A stretch of 64,000 bases of DNA from Macrothele yani (lineage: Eukaryota; Arthropoda; Arachnida; Araneae; Macrothelidae), in contig CM077011.1 in assembly GCA_039090855.1 (NCBI GenBank), forward strand, positions 39,389,501 to 39,453,500. Direction: 5' to 3'. This document shows positions 20,755 through 31,889 of the stretch, piece after piece. The notes below the pieces were generated by a model. It worked only from the letters and a program-made list of their open reading frames with translations. It ran no database searches and was not told the origin of the DNA. The position numbers and the translations under genes were made by a program. How positions within the stretch are numbered: position 1 is the stretch's first letter; every line of letters begins with the position of its first letter.

Positions 20755-22088
20755 TACACTATATTGACAAAAGTCACCGGACACCTAGAAAACAAACACA
20801 ATATAGCAGTTCTTGACATAGATTTGTACGGGTACGGTCCACATTTGGCCTTAATGTATGCACTGACCCTTCGAAACATGCTTTCAACAAGGCTTTGGAA
20901 CACGGCGATAGCTATGCGTTTCCATTTAGTACATAATACTGCCGCTAACTGTTGCATAGTAGTAGGACTTGGTTCCAAACTTTTTATGCGGCATTCTAAT
21001 TCATCCCATAGGTGCTCTACGGGATTAAGATCAGGCCTCTGTGCTGGCCAGTCCACAAACGATACGGAATTATCATCAAACCACACCGTAACAGTCCTTG
21101 CTTTATGGCTCGGTGCATTGCCCTGCTGGTACAAACAAGGATTGGTTCCATAGTATTGCCACAGAGTTGGTAGGGCACAATTGTCTAGAATATCGAGGTA
21201 GACGTGCTGGTTAACAGGTTTGTCCACGATAACCAATGGGCCAGGACCATACCACGAAAAACACCTCCACGCGAGTACACTGCCTGCTCCAAACTTGACA
21301 GTAGGAACAGTACACTGTGGTAAATAGCATTCTCCCGGCTCCCGCCATACCCACACACGGCCATCGGACTCATGGATCGTGTATATGGATTCATCAGTCC
21401 ATAGGACCCGTTTCCATTGATCAACGGTCCACGATAAATGTTCTTTACACCATGCTTAACGACGATTAGCATTCCGAGTGGAGATGAAAGGCTTATGAGC
21501 AGCCTCCCGTTAACGGTAACCCATGGAATGAAGCTCTCTGCGAATGGTACGTGTACTTACCGAGGTTCCAGTATTTTTACTCACCTATGATCTGAGGCTT
21601 TGTGCAGTACTTCGTCGATTAGATGTAACGACTCTCCTGAGGCTTCAACGTCCTCTATCACTGATTTTCTTTGGTCTGCCGGTACGTTTTCCTGCTTCAG
21701 GCATGCCGTCTGTCTTCCACTTATTCGGCACATCCAAAACAGTTGACCTAGGTATGTTTAAACGCTTCTTGGTTTCTCTTATGCACATCCCACTAATATA
21801 ACACTCTTTTTTTTTTTTTTGATTGGAGGTTTAACGACCACCGTGAGCAACTCAAATGGGCTATAAGCAGTCGCCCGTCCCTAATTTAGGGTCACTGGTT
21901 CCAGGGAAGGGCGAGAGCCAGTGCCGTAAGACAAACACAACATCCATGCCAAACCGGGATTCGAACCCGGACCCCTTACGGACGAATGATCAGAGGCCAA
22001 CGCCTTAGACCACTGCGCCACCGGGGCGGCTAACACTCTTTCCAACAATCTTGCCTTTCTCAAAGTCAGTTCTCTCCCGCCGCGACAT
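20670..22088 (-). pseudogene. Tc1-like transposase of copy B, broken
   Basis: The start ATG is at 22086-22088 (MSRRERTDFEKGK-type). The SINE at 21809-22030 splits the N-terminal HTH region. The best-kept part is 20670-21356 (minus), with KFGAGSVLAWRCFSW and the third catalytic block PDLNPVEHLWDELE. The second catalytic block reads YQQGNAPSHK: Gly replaces the catalytic Asp that copy A still has (codon near 21125). The normal stop after the C-terminal block is lost, and the frame runs out of the element into R1 DNA. Confidence 0.88.
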
Positions 22089-22238
22089 TTTTACTCAACC
22101 TCACAGTGCGATATGATCGCGGTCAGTTGCAGGCTTGTTTTTATACCGTTTGCAGCTGTACCGTGCATCTTTAACAACGCAGCGATCCGTTCATTTGCTT
22201 TTGAAGTGGTGTCCGGTGACTTTTGTCAATCTAGAGTA
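20757..22238 (-). mobile_element. Tc1-like transposon copy B, carrying a SINE
   Basis: Bounded by TA at 20755-20756 and 22239-22240, with terminal repeats containing GACAAAAGTCACCGGACACC. Its length of 1482 bp equals a ~1.25 kb Tc1 plus a ~232 bp SINE insertion. It is the same family as copies A and C. Confidence 0.92.
21809..22030 (-). mobile_element. SINE family A inside Tc1 copy B
   Basis: Full-length reverse-orientation copy, flanked by the TSD TAACACTCTT (21799-21808 and 22031-22040). The T tract merges with the TSD's last Ts. Its tRNA-Leu-like head retains boxes A and B. Confidence 0.95.
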
Positions 22239-22240
22239 TA

Positions 22241-22619
22241 TGTTCACTTCCACTTTATTATATTCGTTGATCAGAATATTGTTTCGAAATAAGTCCATGA
22301 ATATCCCAAAACAAGATTGTTTTGGTAGAGAGGACACTGCTGAAATTCTTTTGTTTCCAAGTACGTGCTTCCACACTGTGCTTAGTCTGTTTCTTTCAGG
22401 GTCATAATGGTACCGCATTCTCTTACCCAGTGTCAATCCTTTCCATTAAATTTGGATCTTCTTCATAGCCCTGCAAAATCTGAAGGGAGATCTGCATACG
22501 CTGATATTTAGGTTGACCGATTAGGTACACACTTTCCAATATTCTAGGTCGTCATGCTCCATTGCATAAGCAGAACCATAAATTATGTCTGCCATGTCAG
22601 CTACAGAAGACACAGTAAT
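22241..22619. other. Spacer, possible mariner remainder
   Basis: A minus-strand stretch (22191-22436) reads HYDPERNRLSTVWKHV, the sort of YDPE...S-x-x-W block found in mariner transposases just after the first catalytic Asp. Together with the HTH piece at 22632-22900 it suggests a rearranged mariner relic here. Confidence 0.5.
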
Positions 22620-22631
22620 CCGTCGGTCTTC

Positions 22632-22900
22632 CTAAATCATGGAGCAGACACAATCCATATGCTCTTGAGTTTGCGACCTTGACATGCGCCCAGATCGAGC
22701 ATCGTTAATCAAAACTTTTCTGTCAGACTTAAACATTTTTACATATGCGTAAACGTTTCTTTTGCTCATACACTTTTTACCATACTGTACTACCTTTCTT
22801 CTGCAATTTTCAGTGGTCTTGATCACGTCTGCCCAAAGAAACCTTATTGTGGCACGTTCTTCAACAGAGGAGCAAATGGAAAGAGAGTGCTATCACGTCT
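22632..22900 (-). pseudogene. Mariner-like transposase, N-terminal HTH fragment
   Basis: The minus-strand frame reads ENCRRKVVQYGKKCMSKRNV, YAYVKMFKSD, and a NDARSGRMS segment. This is the HTH_48-type DNA-binding domain (Y-G-x-x-x-MS-x-x-x-V-x-x-W-x-x-x-F with a D-x-x-x-SGRPS tail) of mariner transposases, with the Trp changed to Tyr-Val. Only the N-terminal part is present in this frame. Confidence 0.7.
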
Positions 22901-23295
22901 GAACACTTATCAGAGGAAGCAGATTAACGTGTTACGTTGCGCCATACAGGTCCGACCTTATCTAAGTGCTGTTCTGCATTATTAAATTTTGTCTGGTGAT
23001 GTCGCTTCTGGTATCAGTCTAATTCACTTATTGCCTTTACTTTTTATTTACCCTCAAATGCAAAACAGAATAATTTGGTATTCCAGTCTATCTGCGATCT
23101 TATAGTAGCATGTGTGAAATGAATTGTAATTTTTGCTTGAGAGAAAAAACAATTAGTTCCTTTCTGAGTCAGAAGGTCTCTTTAATATACAATCTCTCGA
23201 TAATCAGCAAATTTATGTATGCAGTAGGGATACCCTTCGTCACAAAAAAAAAAAAAGATCAGAGCATCCCCAATAAAACCGTGCGTCAACCGTGA

Positions 23296-24090
23296 AACTC
23301 GGCATGCAAATAACTAGAAAACTGTCCGTCAACCATGAAACTCGGCATGCAAACAACTAGATAACTGTCCGTCAACCATGAAACTCGGCATGCAAATATC
23401 TTCTGGACGGGCATGCAAACAACTAGATAACAGTCCGTCAACCATGAAACTCGGCATGCAAATATCTTCTGGACGGGCATGCAAACAACTAGATAACAGT
23501 CCGTCAACCATGAAACTCGGTATGCAAATATCTTCTGGACGGGCATGCAAACAACTAGATAACAGTCCGTCAACCATGAAACTCGGCATGCAAATATCTT
23601 CTGGACGGGCATGCAAACAACTAGATAACAGTCCGTCAACCATGAAACTCGGCATGCAAATATCTTCTGGACGGGCATGCAAACAACTAGATAACAGTCC
23701 GTCAACCATGAAACTCGGCATGCAAATATCTTCTGGACGGGCATGCAAACAACTAGATAACAGTCCGTCAACCATGAAACTCGGCATGCAAATATCTTCT
23801 GGACGGGCATGCAAACAACTAGATAACAGTCCGTCAACCATGAAACTCGGCATGCAAATATCTTCTGGACGGGCATGCAAACAACTAGATAACAGTCCGT
23901 CAACCATGAAACTCGGCATGCAAATATCTTCTGGACGGGCATCAAACAACTAGAAAACAGTCCGTCAACCATGAAACTCGGCATGCAAATATCTTCTGGA
24001 CGGGCATGCAAACAACTAGAAAACAGTCCGTCAACCATGAAACTCGGCATGCAAATATCTTCTGGACGGGCATGCAAACAACTAGAAAAC
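23296..24090. repeat. 66 bp minisatellite, ~10 full units plus two short variants
   Basis: The unit runs CAACTAGATAACAGTCCGTC, AACCATGAAACTCGGC, ATGCAAATATCTTCTGG, ACGGGCATGCAAA. The first two units are 43 bp variants lacking the ATCTTCTGGACGGGC part. One unit at ~23941 has lost two bases. Unit identity is very high, pointing to recent homogenisation. Because 66 is a multiple of three, the plus strand has a 191-codon open frame and the minus strand has two (206 and 268 codons). I treat these as repeat artefacts. Each long unit contains ATGCAAAT, the octamer recognised by POU factors. Confidence 0.95.
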
Positions 24091-24217
24091 ACATGCTAAT
24101 AAGCTTACACAGTGGTCCCAGCGCGCAGGGGAAAAGTGTGTCAGGGGAGAAAGTAAGAAGCGCCATCAATGGCATTGACCATTAGGACTACTGTTGCGGT
24201 TGCGTTGACATCAATAG

Positions 24218-24390
24218 CCAATGAGAATCCGGCGACGACGCACCCAACGACGGTATCAACAACGTAGAGAGAGGGGACGCACAATGGGCCTAAAAGGAGC
24301 CGTTTGGTCATTTCGACTTAATGGCCTGGCATCTAGGTCGGAGTGATGCCGTATATAACAAGTCTGACAGCTGTGGGTCCAAGTTGGCAC
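24218..24390 (+). promoter_or_regulatory. Possible Pol II promoter (CCAAT and TATA)
   Basis: A CCAAT box (24218-24222) and a TATATAA (24352-24358) lie 130 bp apart just after the minisatellite, in DNA that is GC-richer than its surroundings. No open frame or splice signal confirms a transcript. The region may belong to a transposon. Confidence 0.2.
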
Positions 24391-24539
24391 ACACACCCGC
24401 TACGAAAGCACCGGCCAGGCTAGACAAACAACTGGACGAGATAATCGCGCGGTAGTGAGAACAGCCAGAACGACACCGCTATCGTCGCCATCTATTATCC
24501 AAAGGCACGTAGCTTTCTCTAGAAAGCGTGAAGTATCAA

Positions 24540-25065
24540 TTCGCACGATTAGAAGGTGACTAGCAGAGAAGGCCACTTGCCACCGAACAACGCCAACGCC
24601 ATCTGTAGTAATGTCGTGCTAGGGAAGCTCGAACTGTATCCGAATGGCGCCTTACAGTGTTCGGTGACGACTCTCCCTTTTCCCTGGGAGCAGATGACCA
24701 ACGCATAGGTACCTGGAGGAGGTCGGGCAAGCTCTCTGATGTGATTTGCACTGTGAAGCCTCACACGCCTATCACATGTGATGTTACAGTATGGGGAGAA
24801 ATCTCCTAAGACAGTCGGTTTCCCTTAGTACCGGTACTTGGTAGCTAAACAACACAATGAATTGACATCCTGAGAACATCAGGGTTGTGTTGCGTCTTCT
24901 GGAGGCCATTTACCATCACGATAAACTCACACCGCGCACGGCTCGCCTTTCCCGAGATTCGCTACATGGTGTTGAAACCCTTCCAGGCCACCCAGATATC
25001 CAAATCTCATGCCAATCGAGCACATATGGGACACACTGGAATGTGCATTGCATTTATCTTAGGTG
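24540..25065 (+). pseudogene. Tc1-like transposase relic, heavily decayed
   Basis: In shifting plus frames I read LGADDQRIGTWRR, then TVWGEIS, then HHDKLTPRTARLSRD, then a VETLP block and PIEHIWDTLE. In Tc1-like transposases these are the R-V-W-R, G-V-M-V-W-G, D-N-A-R-P-H-x-A-R and LP-W-P-A...PIEH-x-WD-x-L blocks in the correct order. The catalytic D-N has become D-K. Many stops and frameshifts are present. Confidence 0.6.
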
Positions 25066-25254
25066 TTGAAAATATAGCCTAGCAATTAAAGCACGCCTGG
25101 CAGAATCTTCCCAGGAAAACATTCGACTGCTGTTTGACTAAATGCCACGCCGGATATTCGTATGCGTCGCTTACAGAGGTGGCAGATATACGTACGTACT
25201 TATCCGTTACGTTTTTGGTGCCACCACTGTTCTTCAATAAAGAGATCTTTGCTG

Positions 25255-25505
25255 TGAAGTTTGTGACGTACATTCTAAATTAACTTTCCTTTTTAGTTTC
25301 TTTCTGTATGTAAATCTTGAGTTTGTTCTCAGGTATACTTCACACTTAACGTGATATCTTCTCTCTCAAATGAATACTGTTGGCAACACAATTGAGGTTG
25401 AATGAACGTTACGTATGCCTGTTATGAGATAAGAACCAGATATATAAACTACGAAACAGTAGTTGCCCGTGTGGAGTGTGGAGCGTTGAATGTGGATGAT
25501 AATGA
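25255..25505 (+). repeat. Dispersed repeat R1 copy
   Basis: ~250 bp matching 45966-46200 and the reverse of 29110-29335. Shared landmarks: ACGTACATTCTAAAT, AACTTTCCTTTTTAG, ATGTAAATCTTGAGTTTGTT, GATATCTTCTCTCTCA and AGTAGTTGCCCGTGTGG. No coding potential. Confidence 0.75.
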
Positions 25506-26052
25506 TTTGTCATGTAAACTGTGAAGTGCTATGATGTATTAGTGAAAACATCTGGAGTAAAGCCAATTTCCGTATGTTTGAGTTTTATTTAAATGTTTCG
25601 TCTGGCCGTTAAGGTTTAATTTAGGAACTATTTCATCGTATGTTGATGTTTTAAAATAACGTAAGAAGAGCGACAAAGAATCAGTACGAAATAACATTTA
25701 CTTTATAAGTTGTAATCAATTCTTTATTTTTACTCCCTCATCCTACGTGCAAGCTTTCAGCACGATCGAACAGTTGCCTACGGGTGCTTCGATTTTAAAA
25801 TAACGGTGCATACAGTCGTGAAAATGTAGGACGTTAGACTAATAAAATTTGCTGTTTTGTCAGATGTCAATACTTCGTTTAACTCAGAAATTAGTCGCTT
25901 GCTTTGTATGTCACTTAATGTCTTCCTTGTGCATTTAGTTCTGCTTCTTTCAGTTTTACGTCTGATATTGCATTACTGCTTGTTGTACTAGCTGCACCAT
26001 CAGCAGCAATTGAAATACCTTGAGAAAAGTCTAAATCAATCCATGGAAAATA

Positions 26053-27544
26053 CACTGATGTTCAAAATTAAAAGAATTTGCACAACTTGTCGAATTTCTG
26101 AAAAACTAATGGACACATTTTAATGAAATTTGGTATGCATACACGGTTATATAAGAGAAAAACTTATACCATACAACAGTCATAGTACACACTCCTTATC
26201 GCCAGTAAGGCTCATCAGCGCAGGAATGTCCAAAATCCACGATGCAAGATCGAACATAAAATGACTAATATGGGGTAATGTCCCCTCTCACAGTCATACA
26301 ACTTTCACAGCGCGACGTCATACTGGAAACGAGGCAGTTGAAGAGTCCCTGCAGCAGTCGGTCCCACTCCTGCAGCAACGCAGTTTTCAGATCCTGGATG
26401 GCTCTCTGAAGGGGATGGCGAGCTGCAATTTCCCTCCCAAGAGCGTCCCAAACATGTTCGATAGGTTTTAGACAGGCGATCTGGTTGGCCAATCCATCCG
26501 GCGAATATCCTCACTTTCAAGATAATCGTCGACCAGGTGAGCCCTATGTGGACGAGCGTTGTCGTCCATAAAAAGGAACCGAGGGCCAACTGCGCCCCTG
26601 TAAATCGAACATAGGGCTGCAAGATCTCATCCCTATACCTCTCAGCAGTCAGGGAGCCTCTGTCAAGCATAGGGAGAGGTGTGCAGCTGTCCAATATGAT
26701 GCCTCCCCAGCCCTTTCTGGGATGTTGGAAAAGGTATCGTGTCCCAGGTTCTCTCCAGATGAAGGCACGTCGAGAATCAGTGTCCAGGCTGAATCGCGAC
26801 TCGTCTGTGAAAAGAACGTTACCCCACTGAAGTCTGGTCCAAAGCTGATGTTGTCTGCACCATGCTAAAAGCGCTCTCTTGTGTGCTGAAATGAGCAGGA
26901 CGCAAACAACGGGTCTTCTGGCAAAAAAAAAAAAAACAAATCTCTCTCATGAAGACTTCGGGAAACAGAAACCCTTGAAAATCGGGTTCCAGTGGCGGCT
27001 TGCAGCTCACGAGATAGCTCTGCTGCTGTAGCAGTCCTGTGGCGCCTCGCTGAAAGTGCCAAATAACGATGTTCATTGGCCGTCGTGGCTCTTGGACGAC
27101 CTTGCCCATGCCTTCTCGATATGGATCCGGCGTCCTTAAACTGTTTCCACAAATTGCAGACGACACTGGGCGTTACATTGAGCTCTGTAGCAACCTGCAC
27201 TTGCGATTGCAACGCCTCCAATCTACCGGCGATTCTCCACTTCATTCCATCATCAATACGTTCGTGGCAAATCATTTCACCTGATTGCTTATGAAATTGA
27301 ACCAACTCCTGCAAGAAACACGACGAATGTCGACGAGGAATACGAGCGAACTAATCGCGGAAAAAGCCACGTGTGCTTTTCATTCCCGCCGCTGTCACAG
27401 CTCCACCCAAACGTACGTGCATGCTTACGTATTCGACACTGCAAATTTGCATTCTTATTCGGCGGCATAATTTCTACCTTCGGTTCCGTACTTTTTGTGA
27501 AAATCGACAAAATGTGCAAATTCTCTTAATTTTAAACACCAGTG
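26053..27544 (-). mobile_element. Tc1/IS630-like transposon with ~45 bp TIRs
   Basis: 1492 bp bounded by TA (26051-26052 and 27545-27546). The ends are imperfect inverted repeats: CACTGATGTTCAAAATTAAA with AGAATTTGCACAACTTGTCG on the left, and the complement of CACTGGTGTTTAAAATTAAG with AGAATTTGCACATTTTGTCG on the right. This is a different family from copies A-C. Confidence 0.9.
26265..27314 (-). pseudogene. Transposase of the 26 kb Tc1-like element, broken
   Basis: The N-terminal piece 26865-27314 (149 codons) has a clean HTH region (WRIAGRLEALQSQ, VATELNVTPSVVCNLWKQF) and a GRPRATT linker, then a second DNA-binding block (AAELSRELQAATG). It runs into a Phe-rich stretch where an A tract at ~26929-26938 has shifted the frame. 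The C-terminal pieces 26305-26694 and 26265-26492 hold LTAERYRDEILQPYV and PIEHVWDALGREIA (third catalytic Glu present). The D-N of the middle block falls in a damaged part (WTTTLVHIG in place of D-D-N-A-R-P-H). The element is inactive. Confidence 0.85.
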
Positions 27545-27549
27545 TAATT

Positions 27550-29109
27550 TGATAATGCTAAAAACATTCAATCCTCTTGTATGATCCTTCAGTTCTAAGC
27601 ATCTCAAGAATTATTTTTTAATTCCTCTTCTTCCGAGTCCACACGTTTATAATACATATAAGTAGCTAGTAGAACTTCATCTGTAATATAAATAGATTCA
27701 TCAAACTGAAGAGCATATATAGTTGATTTTTTTATTTCTGTTAAAAGCTGTTGATGCTCATCAAAGACATGGGATTTCCATAGGTGTTATCAGAAAAAAG
27801 GTATATTTTTTATTTTTCTTAAAGCTTCATTTCTCAAAACAGCACATCCTCCAACATATACCGCGTGATTGAGTTTCCTTCAGCTTACCATCGATTTATC
27901 AGTTCGAAGCGATACGAGAAATTAAGCTTAAAGAGCCAACTTATTTTGCAGTTCTGTTTCGCATGAGTGCTTTCTGAGATCTCAATTTCCTCTCGTTTCT
28001 CTTAAAACAATCTATATTCTTATTACCATAATTTAAAAGTTTTTTTTTTCAAATGACATCTTAGTTTTTCTGGAGCCATAGAATTATTCTTTAAAAACTA
28101 CGAGCAAATAACACATCACGCATCTTCTTTTTATCTGAATCCAAGCTCCAGATACGAAGAAATTACATTCACGAATTTTGTATTTTTTTAAACTCTTGCG
28201 TCACATGTTGATGATAACGCTCCCCCCGTACTGACTTCTCGTATTATTGGAAACGAATATAAGCTACTTTGTATTCTCATAAATTTTAAAATATTATGTT
28301 TATAAAAATTCTAATAATTTTTATAGGACTTAACAGTAGATAGCGTGAAAGCCAAGAAAAGCTACAACTCTTTGGATGGTTGTCAGCGTGGCTGCTGATG
28401 CGGTGTGAACCTGTCACCAGATAACATTATCGTTCAGTTCTGTAGTCGGCCATCGTTCTTCACTACCAACTAGACAAGTACTCAGACCATTCCGCCAGGA
28501 TAGGTTCTTCCCGCTGTTCCGCACAATACAATGACCATCCCATCTCTGGAAGGCCTACAATCCTCCCTCTGCCGATGTCACTGGTACTGGGAGTCGAATG
28601 TGATGTCCTGGCCTTCTCGATAAGCTTCTTGCAGTCTGAAGATGACCTCTGCTGGCAGAATACTGTTGATTGCTTCACATACACCATCTGACAATAAAGT
28701 TCCAGGGCAGTGGGTATTGCTCTGTTAATGGTAATGGTAAAAATATCTTCTATGGGTCAAATTGTAACTGTGTTTTCCTTCTCTTGCAGGACACATGGAA
28801 ATCTAAGAAAGTTCAGACCTGTCCGATTCTGAAGACTGTTAATAGGAGGTATTATCTATAACGTAACCCTTTTTCGTGTGCGAGATTGGTGTTACGCTAT
28901 AAATCCATGACTAAGGAAATGGTTGAACTAAATGAGAATACGATGCAACATTTGTACCGAATAGTTCAAATTAAGCTTCTACTGCCAGACGAAACATATA
29001 TAGAAGTCAAAATTACGATAACATTTTATTGGTCCAGCTTAGTAGATGAAATCCAAAATATAGCAATGAGAGTTTTACTCCTCACACATAATATCTTAAT
29101 TATCTGTCG
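27550..29109. other. AT-rich spacer, no gene recognised
   Basis: 28460-28690 is somewhat GC-richer and open on the minus strand (74 codons) without recognisable similarity. The rest is AT-rich with no repeat ends noticed. Confidence 0.45.
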
Positions 29110-29335
29110 TATAATGTAGCTTAACAACGACCGAACATCACACACACACACACACACACACTAAGCAACTGCTGTACCGTCCTTTTTATCTAACGTTCTT
29201 ATCACACTCATACGCCACTCTCTCTGACTTCAAAAGTGTTGCCAACCTCATTCATGTGAGAGAGAAGATATAACGTTAAGTTTAGAAAGTGCGAAAGGAA
29301 ACGAATTCAATTTTACACAGGAAAAGGAACTAAAA
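29110..29335 (-). repeat. Dispersed repeat R1, reverse copy with (CA)n
   Basis: Reverse complement of the R1 landmarks (AAAAAGGAACTAAAAATGAA, AGAGAGAAGATATAACGTTA, ACCGTCCTTTTTATCTAACG). A (CA)n microsatellite at 29139-29161 sits at its edge. It directly abuts the mariner ORF. Confidence 0.7.
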
Positions 29336-30245
29336 ATGAAAGTTAAGTTAAAATATACGTCGCAGTACCGCAAAAATAATGTTACGGATTTGAACGAAGA
29401 GCAGAGAGTAAACATCAAGTTTTCCGGTAAGTCCGAGAAGTCAGCAACGGAGACCTTCGAAATGATCAAACATGTTTACGGGGATGATGCCCTATCCCGT
29501 GATTGCGTTTTTGAATGGTATGCACGCTTTTTTGAGGGAAGAGAAGACGTTGGGGACGACCCAAGGATCGGAAGACTATCAACCAGCCGTTCTGAAGAAA
29601 TGTTTCTCGCTCTTGTGCAGTCAGTCCGTCAAATGACGGTACGGAAGATACAGAACGAACTCCGTATCAACCGTGAAACAATCCGGCTGATTCTAAGAAT
29701 ATCTCGGGAAAAGGAAGATTTGCGCAAGGTTTGTGACGCACAGTCTGACTGAAGAACAGAAAGTGCAAAGAGTCGAAAGCTGGCCGTGGAATCGGATCCT
29801 TTGATGCTGGACAGTATTGTGACAGGTCATGAGACGATCGTGTTGAAAGCACCACTTCTGAGACGGGGGTGCTTTCAACACGATCGCGCATGCCTCAAAG
29901 AGCGAAAGCAAGGAGTGAAGGGCACCAAGTTTACCGAGTTCCAAGAAGGTTTGCATGCAGAAGTCGAAAATCAAGGCAATGCTGATCACGTTTCTGGACA
30001 GCAGCGGCATCATTCACAGGGAATGGCTTCTAGAGGGCGCAACAATCACCAGTGCCTTCTACTTGCAAATTCTTCATCGCCTATGGAAGAGAATTTATCG
30101 TGCAAGGCCGCACCTGCGAGCAAGTGGAAGTTGGCTCCTTCTGGATGACAACGCGCCTGCACACTCGGCACTGTCGGTGACACAGTTCCTCGCCAAGTCC
30201 GATGTACCCAGGGTTAACCCCATCCGCCCTACTCCCTGGACATAG
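29336..30245 (+). pseudogene. Mariner-like transposase, broken
   Basis: 29336-29752 encodes the HTH_48 domain (EEQRVNIKFSGKSEKSATET, then DALSRDCVFEWYARF, GREDVGDDPRIGR) and the second HTH (MTVRKIQNELRINRETIRLI). 29955-30245 encodes the catalytic half (MLITFLDSSGIIHREWL, then WLLLDDNAPAHSA, second Asp intact). Between them, the first catalytic block that should read T-G-D-E-T-W has His for Asp (about 29827-29829) and is followed by a ~33 bp palindromic insertion. The region after SVTQFLAKSDVP loses the third Asp block through a frameshift. Frameshifts also occur near 29745. The family is DD34D mariner. Confidence 0.88.
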
Positions 30246-30249
30246 TTAC

Positions 30250-31160
30250 CGCCAACTGCATCCTGTTCCCTAATGTCAAATTGTCCAAACAGTCACGAAA
30301 TGTCGTCGGCGTTGAAAGGAAGATGTTTAATGATTGTTCAGGACATCAAGAAAACCGTTAAAGCGGAAATGCACAGTGTTCCGGTAAATTATTCAAAAAG
30401 TGTTTTACACATCTAGTGGGGCGATCAAAATGGTGCATCGATAAGGAGGACTGCTTAGCAGAACCATACCCACAGATGGACTCAGTGTATTAAACTTTCC
30501 TCGTAACAGCAGCTGTCCTGGAACTTTATTGTCAGACGATGTATGGGTTGCTTTGAACTCCATGCTACCTATGTCTGCGTTTATATCAGCAGAAACTTCC
30601 GCTCTACTGTTCGTGTACTTTAATCATTTCCATATCTCGGCGCAACTCATTCGCCACCCGATTTACCAGCACTTTCGATTAATTAGTTATTCTGGGTGCT
30701 GCAATTTCACTATAGGTTGATCCTTTTAACAAAATATATTGTAACATCCACAGAGAAACCGCTACAGAAGCATCCACACTCGTCATCAAGTTATAGATAT
30801 CAAAAAGGAAACAAGACAGTACATTTATGGTATGCACATTAAATTAGTAAGACAGTCGGAGACAACGAGTTTCGTTAGTGTTCCTAAGGAATGCGGAATA
30901 AGTGAGAAAAAGTAACAGCCAGTGCATTTGATTCCCTGTAAAAATCAATTGAGCAGATGTAAATAGAAGACATTCGCCGAAGATCAAGAAATCTGGAAGT
31001 TTGAAACTCATCACACCTACTGAACAGAACTTTTTGTTTTAGGCAGACGATTGGATCCCGTATTGAGAGACAGCATATACATAGTTCTATAAAATAGGAA
31101 TGCTTACCAATATAGGTTGACGTATATCTAAAGACATCTTGAGAATTTCTGTGTTGGAAT
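30250..31160. other. Spacer, no gene seen
   Basis: Short unrecognised open frames only; the mariner 3' end probably lies within 30250-30460 but no clear TIR pair was found. Confidence 0.45.
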
Positions 31161-31164
31161 AAGA

Positions 31165-31452
31165 AATCGACGGGTGTTCGAATTCCGGTCCCGCCGGCCA
31201 TCCAGTCTGCTGTTTATCCGGGGTTTTCCGCAGACTCCCCGATTTGGGGGATGCGAACGCGTGGATGGTTCCCTCTGAAGTCGGACCCGGACGCACTGTG
31301 TCCTTGGTTCCCCTTTCCTAGAATCGTTAGGTTTATTAGAAGAGTGTCGATGCCCTCGTAGTAAAACACTACCAGACGATTGAAATCTGCTGCCTCATGG
31401 CACCAGACATCTGTGGGCATGTGTCCCATGGTTGTTGATGATGATGAATGAG
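31165..31452 (+). mobile_element. SINE-like repeat D with (GAT)n tail
   Basis: Begins with a B-box-like GTGTTCGAATTCCGGTCC, continues with GGGGTTTTCCGCAGACTCCC, GAAGTCGGACCCGGACGCAC and GTCCCATGGTTGTTGATGAT, and ends in a GAT/ATG-rich tail. Its 3' half is homologous to the tandem units at 55264-55870. Box A is not evident, so the 5' end may be missing. Confidence 0.6.
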
Positions 31453-31560
31453 AAATTAGTAATATATATCAAATACGTGGAGATAATGTAAATGGACGAT
31501 GTCATCGCTCTTTCTACGTTATTTTTTAAACAACGCATAGCGACTGAAAAATTGTATTCC

Positions 31561-31631
31561 GGCACCGCTGGGATCGAACCCCAGAACTCTAGATAACTAG
31601 TCGAGTGCGTTCGAATTTACGCTACGGCGCC
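31561..31631 (-). other. tRNA-Thr(AGT)-like head, copy 1
   Basis: 71 nt on the minus strand. The acceptor arms GGCGCCG and CGGTGCC match those of canonical eukaryotic tRNA-Thr(AGT). The D stem GCGT/ACGC and a T arm CTGGG-GTTCGAT-CCCAG pair. In this copy a mutation (TCTAG) weakens the anticodon stem. It is a pseudo-tRNA within a repeat. Confidence 0.75.
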
Positions 31632-31889
31632 AACAATTCTCAGCGCCATGCGTGGTTTATCAGTCAGCATATGACTACACGAATACGTATTGATGGTCTC
31701 AGCAACTGAGATGGCGTCATCTGGTGGCATTTAACGCAACAGCTATTTAATTGTAGCTGATAAATTCAAATTGCGATAGAAATGGTTAATATATATATCC
31801 AATACGTGGAGATAATGTAAATGGACGATGTCATCGCTCTTTCCACGTTATTTTTTAAACAACGCATAGCGACTGAAAAATTGTATTCC

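Noticed and set aside
23296..24090. Array of regularly spaced repeats that might suggest CRISPR, or a repeat protein gene
   Set aside because: There are no unique spacers between the units; the whole 66 bp unit is repeated. The long open frames exist in three frames at once and follow from the period being a multiple of three.
24549..24764. Minus-strand 71-codon frames as a gene
   Set aside because: The plus strand holds ordered Tc1-like blocks over the same region; the minus frames are shadows.
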